Source: Brucellaceae bacterium (lineage in GTDB: Bacteria; Pseudomonadota; Alphaproteobacteria; Rhizobiales; Rhizobiaceae). Taken from it: DNA of 7,273 nt. Positions 1-5,382 of this stretch are shown in pieces. The position numbers and the translations under genes are program-made. The stretch lies in NCBI GenBank assembly GCA_031253705.1, contig JAIRVW010000154.1, forward strand, positions 1-7,273. Direction: 5' to 3'. The notes beneath the pieces are model-generated. The model did not search any database and was not told the origin of the DNA. It was given only the letters and a program-made list of their open reading frames with translations. Position 1 is the first letter of the stretch. The number at the start of each line of letters is the position of its first letter.

Positions 1-740
1 CGTGCAGGCATGTCGCGCAGCAATCTGAATTGCACACCCTTCTTCTTCAGCGCCAGAATACCTTCCGCCACACCGGCACCGGAAGCACGTTTCGGCTGAT
101 TAATATGTGAGATAATCACATCGCCGTCTTTGGCATAGGAAATACGCTTCGCTACCACTGCCGCAGGCAGCGAGGCACCACGGTCACCGTTCAGCGAATA
201 ACCGGCAACCTTATAACCCATATCCTCAATCTGGCGCACAGCATCCGTTGAATAACGCGCTGTCGCATCACGATACCATTGCGGCTGCTTGCCGAAGATT
301 TCCGTGATCTTATCTGCCCCGCCCTTCACCTCGGCTTCAATCGCCTGCGGTGTACCGGCAGTCGGAATGCCATACATAGTCTTTAATACGGTAATTGCCG
401 GTACATGCTCGGCACCGTGATTCTCAATCGCGAATAAATCCGGATGGGCTTTCAAAACTTCAATCGCTGCCTGATTACGGCGCAACCAGCGCGCGGTCAC
501 AAACAGAGTTGCAGGAATTTTCTCCCGTACCAGCACATCAAGAATACGGTGATCAATATCACCGGAACAGGCATCCAGCGTGAGCGCAACCTGTATCGGA
601 CTGGATTTACCTGCAAGGTTCAGCTGCGGCTCGATGATCAGATGGCGCTGCGAAATCTTAGGCGAAAGCAATGCCTCATCCGCAGCAAAAGCTGCAGTTG
701 CACCAACAGTCAGGCTTAAGCCCAGCAATAAGGATTTCAT
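1..740 (-). CDS. Secreted polysaccharide deacetylase (NodB fold), 3' end cut off by the window
   Basis: A minus-strand frame stays open from its start to the left edge, giving 246 residues; the family is only slightly longer, so little is missing. Residues 1-19 look like a signal peptide (MKSLLLGLSLTVGATAAFA, then ADEA), so it should act in the periplasm or envelope. NodB-type motifs follow in order: VALTLDACSG around D56, NHGAEHVP with H108 and H112, WYRDATARY with R157/D158, GYSLNGDRG, and DVIISHINQP with H212. The family removes acyl groups from sugar polymers with a bound metal; the polymer here cannot be told. The usual TFDDG motif is TLDAC, so the second metal Asp is Ala57; D61 or D63 might replace it. 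Start: in-frame ATGs lie at 764, 749 and 740, with a stop two codons before 764. None has a clear Shine-Dalgarno; 740 is preferred because it gives the cleanest signal peptide. A GATAAT box (771-776) lies just upstream. The ppdK terminator separates it from ppdK, suggesting separate transcription. Confidence 0.85.
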   Translation of the reverse strand, partial: MKSLLLGLSLTVGATAAFAADEALLSPKISQRHLIIEPQLNLAGKSSPIQVALTLDACSGDIDHRILDVLVREKIPATLFVTARWLRRNQAAIEVLKAHPDLFAIENHGAEHVPAITVLKTMYGIPTAGTPQAIEAEVKGGADKITEIFGKQPQWYRDATARYSTDAVRQIEDMGYKVAGYSLNGDRGASLPAAVVAKRISYAKDGDVIISHINQPKRASGAGVAEGILALKKKGVQFRLLRDMPA

Positions 741-794
741 AACAGGCATTTTGCACCGGCACATGGTTCAATTATCAGTTCGGATATTTAAACT

Positions 795-826
795 AAAAAA
801 TGCGCCGGATGAAGCATCCGGCGCAT
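795..826 (-). terminator. Rho-independent terminator of ppdK
   Basis: A perfect 12-bp stem (arms 800-811 and 815-826, three-base loop) reads on the minus strand as ATGCGCCGGATG, loop CTT, then its complement, followed by a run of six T. It begins about 20 bases past the ppdK stop codon. The plus-strand side carries only a short T run, so it is mainly a minus-strand terminator. It also insulates the deacetylase gene from ppdK transcription. Confidence 0.9.
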
Positions 827-846
827 CGTTTTGATTGTTTATAAAA

Positions 847-3513
847 TTACTTGGCTGCTGCAATCGCTGCCTGCGCAGCGGCCAGACGGGCAATCGGCAC
901 GCGGAACGGCGAGCACGACACATAATCCAGACCGGTTTTTTCGTAGAAGCCGATCGATGCCGGATCACCGCCATGTTCACCGCAGACGCCGAGCTTGATA
1001 TTCGGGCGCTGCTTGCGGCCACGCTCCGATGCCAGCTGCACCAGTTCACCGACACCGTCAAAATCAACAGTCACAAACGGATCCTGCTCGATAATACCCA
1101 GCGCCTGATATTGTGTCAGGAAGGAAGAAGCATCATCACGCGACACACCGAAGGTGGTCTGTGTCAGGTCATTGGTGCCGAAAGAGAAGAACTCGGCGGT
1201 TTCCGCCAATTCCCCTGCCCGTAACGCGGCACGCGGCAGTTCGATCATGGTACCAACCATATAATCAACCTGCACACCGCTCTCGGCAATGATCTGCGCT
1301 GCGACTTTATCAATGCGCGCCTTCACAAAATCCAGCTCGGCTTTGATACCAACCAGCGGCACCATGATTTCCGGAATAACCGCTTCGCCGGTTTTTTTCG
1401 CCGCTGCAATCGCCGCTTCGATAATCGCACGGGTCTGCATTTCAGCAATTTCCGGATAGGAAATCGCCAAACGGCAACCACGATGACCAAGCATCGGGTT
1501 AAACTCATGCAGGCTTTCTGCACGTTCAGTCAGCTTATCAACATCCACGCCCATGACATTGGCGACTTCCGCAATTTCTTCCGCAGTCTTCGGCAGGAAT
1601 TCATGCAAAGGCGGATCAAGAAGACGGATAGTAACCGGCAGCCCCTGCATGATTTCAAACAGCTCGGTGAAATCATCACGCTGCATCGGCAGAAGTTTAT
1701 CCAGCGCAACACGGCGGCCTTTTTCATCCGACGCCAAGATCATCTCACGCATAGCGAGAATACGCGGGCCTTCGAAGAACATATGCTCGGTACGGCACAG
1801 ACCGATGCCTTCCGCACCGAAAGAGCGTGCTGCACGGGCATCAGCCGGTGTTTCCGCATTGGTGCGCACTTTCATGCGGCGGGCTTCATCTGCCCATTGC
1901 ATCAGCTGGCCGAAATCACCGGAAAGTTCCGGCTGCTGCATGGCTACAGTGCCTTTCAGCACCTGTCCGCTGCCGCCGTCAATGGTGATGATATCGCCTT
2001 TTTTGAACGTACCGCCAGCTGTCAGCATGGTGCCGTTGCGATAATCAATGCGCAGCGTACCCGCACCGGAAACGCAAGGTTTGCCCATACCACGGGCAAC
2101 CACAGCCGCATGGCTGGTCATACCGCCACGCGAGGTCAGAATACCTTCAGCGGCATGCATACCGTGAATATCTTCAGGGCTGGTTTCAATACGCACCAGA
2201 ATGGCTTTGCGGCCTTCCGATTTCAGCTGCTCGGCATCTTCTGATGTGAACACGATCTCACCGGTTGCAGCGCCCGGTGACGCTGGCAGGCCGATACCAA
2301 TCACGTGGCGTTCGGCCTTCGGATCAATGGTCGGATGCAGCAACTGGTCAAGTGACGCCGGATCAATACGGTTCACTGCTTCCTGCTTGCCGATCAGGCC
2401 TTCTTCAACCATTTCTACAGCCATTTTCAGTGCAGCTTTGGCTGTGCGCTTACCCGAACGGGTCTGCAGCATCCAGAGCTTGCCACGCTCAATGGTGAAT
2501 TCCAGATCCTGCATATCGCGGTAATGCTGCTCCAGACGATCAGCGATTTTCAGGAATTCAGCAAAAGCTTCCGGCATGATTTTCTCAAGCGACGGACGCT
2601 CGGAACCGGCCTCAATACGGGCTTCTTCGGTAATATTCTGCGGTGTGCGGATACCGGCCACCACATCTTCACCCTGCGCATTGACAAGGAATTCACCGTA
2701 AAGCTTGCGCTCACCGGTCGAAGGGTTACGGGTAAAGGCCACACCGGTTGCCGATGTATCGCCCATATTGCCGAACACCATGGCCTGCACGTTAACGGCA
2801 GTGCCCCAGTTTTCAGGAATATTATGCAGGCGGCGATAGGTAATCGCGCGGGCATTCATCCATGAAGAGAACACGGCAGAGATCGCGCCCCAAAGCTGCG
2901 CTTCAGGATCCTGCGGGAAAGGCTCGCCCAGTTCTTCTTCAACTTTGGCCTTGTACTGATCGATCACACTGCGCCAGTCATCAGCGCTCAGATCGGTATC
3001 AACATCCAGATCAAGGCTGGCTTTGGTATCATCAAGAATTTCTTCAAAGAAGGAATGATCAACGCCCAGCACCACATCCGAATACATCTGGATGAAGCGG
3101 CGATAGCTGTCATAGGCAAAGCGCTCGTCATTAGCCTCGGCTGCGATTGCCGCCACGGTCTCATCATTGAGACCGAGATTGAGCACTGTATCCATCATGC
3201 CCGGCATAGATGCACGGGAACCGGAGCGCACCGATACCAGCAGCGGACGGGCTTTATCGCCCAGACGACGACCGGTCAGCGCAGTGATATGTTCCAGCGC
3301 CTGCGTAACCTGTTCTTTCAGAATTTCAGGATAAGTCCGGTCATGGTCGTAATAATAGGTGCAGACATCGGTGGTAATGGTAAAGCCCGGAGGCACCGGC
3401 AGCCCGAGGCTGCTCATCTCAGCAAGGTTTGCCCCTTTGCCGCCCAGAAGATTACGATCACTTGCAGCGCCGTCGGCTTTGCCGTCACCAAAGTGATAAA
3501 CCCACTTAACCAT
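847..3513 (-). CDS. ppdK: Pyruvate, phosphate dikinase
   Basis: Cytoplasmic enzyme interconverting pyruvate + ATP + Pi with PEP + AMP + PPi; it feeds gluconeogenesis from pyruvate, and in Brucella it is a known route to PEP. The 888-residue product is full length for the family. The N-terminal ATP-grasp part shows NLLGGKGANLAEM (21-33) and LLVSVRSGSRASMPGMMDTV (91-110). The central swivelling domain has GGMTSHAAVVARG, with the phosphorylated His468 and, two residues before it, Thr466, the position modified by the PDRP regulator in other PPDKs. The C-terminal PEP/pyruvate barrel shows GIGLCRTEHMF (569-579), NPMLGHRGCRL, SFGTNDLTQTTFG (777-789) and GVCGEHGGDP with catalytic Cys844. All key residues are present. 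The frame is open 30 codons further upstream, but Met at 3513 is chosen because an AGGAGG lies six bases before it and MVKWVYHFG is the family's usual N-terminus. Transcribed divergently from the VOC gene and ended by the 795-826 hairpin. No convincing promoter could be fixed. Confidence 0.97.
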   Translation of the reverse strand: MVKWVYHFGDGKADGAASDRNLLGGKGANLAEMSSLGLPVPPGFTITTDVCTYYYDHDRTYPEILKEQVTQALEHITALTGRRLGDKARPLLVSVRSGSRASMPGMMDTVLNLGLNDETVAAIAAEANDERFAYDSYRRFIQMYSDVVLGVDHSFFEEILDDTKASLDLDVDTDLSADDWRSVIDQYKAKVEEELGEPFPQDPEAQLWGAISAVFSSWMNARAITYRRLHNIPENWGTAVNVQAMVFGNMGDTSATGVAFTRNPSTGERKLYGEFLVNAQGEDVVAGIRTPQNITEEARIEAGSERPSLEKIMPEAFAEFLKIADRLEQHYRDMQDLEFTIERGKLWMLQTRSGKRTAKAALKMAVEMVEEGLIGKQEAVNRIDPASLDQLLHPTIDPKAERHVIGIGLPASPGAATGEIVFTSEDAEQLKSEGRKAILVRIETSPEDIHGMHAAEGILTSRGGMTSHAAVVARGMGKPCVSGAGTLRIDYRNGTMLTAGGTFKKGDIITIDGGSGQVLKGTVAMQQPELSGDFGQLMQWADEARRMKVRTNAETPADARAARSFGAEGIGLCRTEHMFFEGPRILAMREMILASDEKGRRVALDKLLPMQRDDFTELFEIMQGLPVTIRLLDPPLHEFLPKTAEEIAEVANVMGVDVDKLTERAESLHEFNPMLGHRGCRLAISYPEIAEMQTRAIIEAAIAAAKKTGEAVIPEIMVPLVGIKAELDFVKARIDKVAAQIIAESGVQVDYMVGTMIELPRAALRAGELAETAEFFSFGTNDLTQTTFGVSRDDASSFLTQYQALGIIEQDPFVTVDFDGVGELVQLASERGRKQRPNIKLGVCGEHGGDPASIGFYEKTGLDYVSCSPFRVPIARLAAAQAAIAAAK

Positions 3514-3519
3514 TCCCGT

Positions 3520-3525
3520 CCTCCT
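3520..3525 (-). promoter_or_regulatory. Shine-Dalgarno AGGAGG of ppdK
   Basis: The minus strand reads AGGAGG, six bases (ACGGGA) before the ATG at 3513. This decides the ppdK start against the longer in-frame reading that would begin at 3603. Confidence 0.9.
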
Positions 3526-3844
3526 GATCATGACCGGCGGCAGGCCCAATTCAAGTAATGTCAGCCGATACCGGATACACGCAACCTGCTTAAGCGATAG
3601 CACCTTTGCGGGCTACTGAAAAATGCAGAAAAACGGTAACAAAGCGCAACGGAATGCCGGTATATTTGTTTAAATCGATTTTGCGGAATTTGATTTCAGG
3701 CTATTATCCGACGGAACGGCTCTTTTGCAGAAGGAACAAGCGATTTTCTCTGCATTTCCGTAGTTTAACGGAATCAGCTGATATTTTGATTCCGGAAGTA
3801 AAGCAGCACTCACCGTCCGGCCTGATCCGCCGGATATAGCAATC
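3526..3844. other. Divergent intergenic region between ppdK and the VOC gene; no gene seen
   Basis: This stretch should hold the ppdK promoter and leader, but no -35/-10 pair stands out. Short frames on both strands resemble no family and have poor start sites. The sequence carries several small inverted repeats: AAATCGATTT (3672-3681); TTCCGT/ACGGAA (3756-3761, 3768-3773); CGGAATCA/TGATTCCG (3769-3776, 3787-3794); and TCCGGC/GCCGGA (3816-3821, 3829-3834). The second and third share an arm, so they could not form together. GANTC sites, the CcrM methylation target in alphaproteobacteria, occur at 3771 and 3788, with a third at 3868 in the neighbouring element. Confidence 0.6.
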
Positions 3845-3946
3845 TTACAGCGGTTCCAGTTAAAACTGAATCGTTGGAACCGCTGTAATTGTTTATTCTT
3901 ACGCATTATCCAACGCAAAACCGCTTCGCACTTTTGCTGGAAATGC
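3845..3946. repeat. Two-hairpin intergenic palindromic element, rhizobial type
   Basis: Two inverted repeats sit side by side. The first is a perfect 14-bp repeat, TTACAGCGGTTCCA (3845-3858) against its complement (3875-3888), with a 16-base AT-rich loop. After a T-rich linker comes a 15-bp imperfect hairpin: GCATTATCCA and GCAAAA (3903-3912, 3915-3920) pair with TTTTGC and TGGAAATGC (3932-3937, 3938-3946), with a bulged A, an unpaired AC, and loop CCGCTTCGCAC. The order AACCGCT, T-rich stretch, ACGCA, AAAACCGCT, CGCACTTTT and TGGAA-TGCT matches, from memory, an element scattered between genes in Mesorhizobium, Ochrobactrum and relatives; I could not check this. It ends 18 bases before the VOC start codon. 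The first hairpin followed by TTGTTTATTCTT could also act as a plus-strand terminator. Paired arms are seen directly; repeat-family membership is recall. Confidence 0.65.
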
Positions 3947-3954
3947 TATATTTT

Positions 3955-3958
3955 GAGG
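3955..3958 (+). promoter_or_regulatory. Shine-Dalgarno GAGG of the VOC gene
   Basis: GAGG lies five bases before the ATG at 3964. It supports this start over the in-frame ATG at 3943 and the TTG at 3889, both of which fall inside the double-hairpin element. Confidence 0.7.
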
Positions 3959-3963
3959 CTATC

Positions 3964-4311
3964 ATGCGTAAAACCGGAAAACTCGACTATATCGAAATGC
4001 CTGCCGGTCAAAACGGCCTGAAGGATGTCAAAGCGTTTTATACCAGTGCTTTTGGCTGGCAGTTCACCGATTACGGCCCCGATTATGCAGCCCATTCGGA
4101 AGGCCTGGACGGCGGCTTTTATCAGGGTGATGAAGCGCGGGTCGCCCAGCCTCTGCCGGTGATCTACTCCGAAAATCTGGAACAGACTTTGCTTGATGTC
4201 GAAAAGGCAGGCGGCAAAATCGTCAAACCGGTTTTCAGCTTTCCGGGCGGTCGCCGCTTCCACTTCACTGACCCGTCCGGCAATGAACTGGCCGTGTGGA
4301 GCGAGAGTTAA
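3964..4311 (+). CDS. VOC family protein (glyoxalase/bleomycin-resistance fold), substrate unknown
   Basis: A 115-residue soluble protein, no signal peptide, the usual size for a single-domain VOC protein with two beta-alpha-beta-beta-beta halves that normally dimerises. The first half opens with LDYIEMPA (7-14) followed by the helix and strand signature KAFYTSAFGWQFTDYGPDY (23-41), typical of COG3324-like members. The second half ends with RRFHFTDPSGNELAVWSE (97-114), the familiar DPxGN strand. Glu11 and Glu108 sit where VOC enzymes commonly place metal ligands, so metal binding is plausible; the reaction cannot be assigned. Members of this branch are often annotated as glyoxalase or bleomycin resistance without evidence, so I give no enzyme name. 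ATG 3964 is chosen for its GAGG five bases upstream. It stands alone on the plus strand, divergent from ppdK and convergent with the CDF gene, and has its own terminator. Its upstream region is largely the double-hairpin element. Confidence 0.85.
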   Translation: MRKTGKLDYIEMPAGQNGLKDVKAFYTSAFGWQFTDYGPDYAAHSEGLDGGFYQGDEARVAQPLPVIYSENLEQTLLDVEKAGGKIVKPVFSFPGGRRFHFTDPSGNELAVWSES

Positions 4312-4330
4312 ACTGACAAGCACGGACGAA

Positions 4331-4360
4331 TATGGCGCTCACAAAGAGCGCCATAATTGT
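4331..4360 (+). terminator. Rho-independent terminator after the VOC gene
   Basis: A perfect 10-bp stem TATGGCGCTC (4331-4340), loop ACAAA, and its complement (4346-4355), is followed on the plus strand by ATTGTTTTAG. It starts 19 bases past the VOC stop. The convergent CDF gene stops at 4362, so its transcript also crosses this stem, but the minus-strand side has no real T run; any action on that strand would be weak. Confidence 0.8.
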
Positions 4361-4361
4361 T

Positions 4362-5255
4362 TTAGTGTATTTCTTCTTCACGGGCGCAGTTTTCTGCTTC
4401 CATCTGCAATGTCGAATGATGCAGATCATATTGCTCCTGCAATAGCTGCTCCACGGCACGGCGGACTGTTTCGCCATTGACCTCAGGCTTCAGCACAATA
4501 TGCGCGGTCAGGGAGTGCTGGCTTTTCGTCAGCGACCAGACATGCAGATCATGGATTTCCGCAACACCTGAAACACCAAGCACAGATTGCTCCAGCTTGC
4601 GCAGATCAAGTCCGACCGGCACGCCTTCCAGCAGAATATTGATACATTCTTTGAGCAATACCCATGTGCGCGGAAACACCATAAAGCCGATACCGACAGC
4701 AATCACCGAGTCCACCCATTCCCAGCCTGTCAGATAGATTATCACCGCACCGACAATGACGCCGACAGAACCGAGCATATCCGCCCAGACTTCGAGATAA
4801 GCGCCTTTGACATTCAGGCTCTCATCCTTCTTACCCGTCAGCAACCGCATGGAGATGAGATTAACAATCAGACCAAAGATCGCGACCACCAGCATGCCGA
4901 CAGATTGCACATCGGCTGGCTGATACAGGCGCACATAGGCTTCATAGAGAATGTAGAAAGCAACAAGCAGCAACAGCACGGCATTGATTGTTGCGGCCAG
5001 AATTTCAAAACGGGAATAGCCATAGGTACGGAAGACATCTGCCGCGCGCCGCCCCAGATAAATCGCGATCAGCGCAAGAGCCAGAGCGAAAGTATCGGTT
5101 GCCATATGCATGGCATCAGACAGCAGTGCCAGACTGCCGGTCACGTAACTGCCGATAATCTCGGCAATCATAAAGCTGCCGGTTAAGGCCAGAGCAAGGG
5201 CTAGCTTCGGAATAGGCGTATTACTTACATCCGCATGATCATGATCACCGCTCAT
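4362..5255 (-). CDS. Cation diffusion facilitator (CDF) metal-ion exporter, probably zinc-type
   Basis: Inner-membrane antiporter family moving Zn2+ or related divalent metals out of the cytoplasm against protons. The 297 residues match the family length and show six hydrophobic spans from about residues 17 to 195, then a cytoplasmic domain. The short N-terminus is His/Asp rich (GDHDHAD). Span 2 holds ALLSDAMHMATD, with H50 and D54 as the HxxxD half of the transport site. Span 5 holds AYLEVWADMLGSVGV, where E155 and D159 form the other half; most zinc CDFs have His at the E155 position. The C-terminal domain carries EIHDLHVWSLTKSQHSLTAH, with H235, D236, H238, H247 and H252, and DLHHSTLQMEAENC near the end, typical of regulatory metal sites. 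The start is supported by AAAGGG six bases upstream (5262-5267). It lies 127 bases after smc on the same strand, and the spacer carries a TATAAT box, so it probably has its own promoter. Metal specificity is inferred, not shown. Confidence 0.93.
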   Translation of the reverse strand: MSGDHDHADVSNTPIPKLALALALTGSFMIAEIIGSYVTGSLALLSDAMHMATDTFALALALIAIYLGRRAADVFRTYGYSRFEILAATINAVLLLLVAFYILYEAYVRLYQPADVQSVGMLVVAIFGLIVNLISMRLLTGKKDESLNVKGAYLEVWADMLGSVGVIVGAVIIYLTGWEWVDSVIAVGIGFMVFPRTWVLLKECINILLEGVPVGLDLRKLEQSVLGVSGVAEIHDLHVWSLTKSQHSLTAHIVLKPEVNGETVRRAVEQLLQEQYDLHHSTLQMEAENCAREEEIH

Positions 5256-5350
5256 TGCCAGCCCTTTGCTTTAAAGAAATTTACATATCTCTAATATTCA
5301 AGACTATTTCAATATTCAGGCAGATGTCTACTGAATTCAACAGCGGCAAT

Positions 5351-5356
5351 ATTATA
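5351..5356 (-). promoter_or_regulatory. Possible -10 box of the CDF gene
   Basis: The minus strand reads TATAAT inside TTTGATATAATATTG, about 95 bases before the CDF start codon, in an AT-rich spacer. No good -35 hexamer lies 16-18 bases further upstream, so this is a weak call. The box sits within a near-symmetrical ATATAATAT that could instead, or also, be a regulator site. The rest of the 5256-5382 spacer holds an ATTCAG/CTGAAT dyad (5314-5319, 5331-5336) and no clear terminator for smc. Confidence 0.3.
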
Positions 5357-5382
5357 TCAAACAAGCTGTTAGCAGGCGATCT

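Noticed and set aside
1483..2244. 253-residue plus-strand frame inside ppdK
   Set aside because: Antisense shadow of a conserved enzyme; no family resemblance.
3514..3603. Upstream in-frame extension of ppdK by 30 residues
   Set aside because: The added residues do not resemble the family N-terminus, the upstream start lacks a Shine-Dalgarno, and the ATG at 3513 has a strong AGGAGG at ideal spacing.
3606..3839. 77-residue plus-strand frame ending just before the 3845 hairpin
   Set aside because: TTG start without a ribosome site, no family resemblance and random-looking composition; the stop next to a hairpin is suggestive but not enough.
3670..3918. 82-residue minus-strand frame across the double-hairpin element
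   Set aside because: It runs through the palindromic repeat and resembles no known protein.
3925..3952. Promoter-like pair TTCGCA / TATATT with 16-base spacing before the VOC gene
   Set aside because: Transcription would start around 3958-3960, at or past the Shine-Dalgarno, leaving a leader too short for it; the -35 part also lies in the loop of the second hairpin.
3889..3963. N-terminal extension of the VOC protein from TTG 3889 or ATG 3943
   Set aside because: The extension would be encoded by the repeat element, and the ATG at 3964 has its own GAGG and gives the normal family length.
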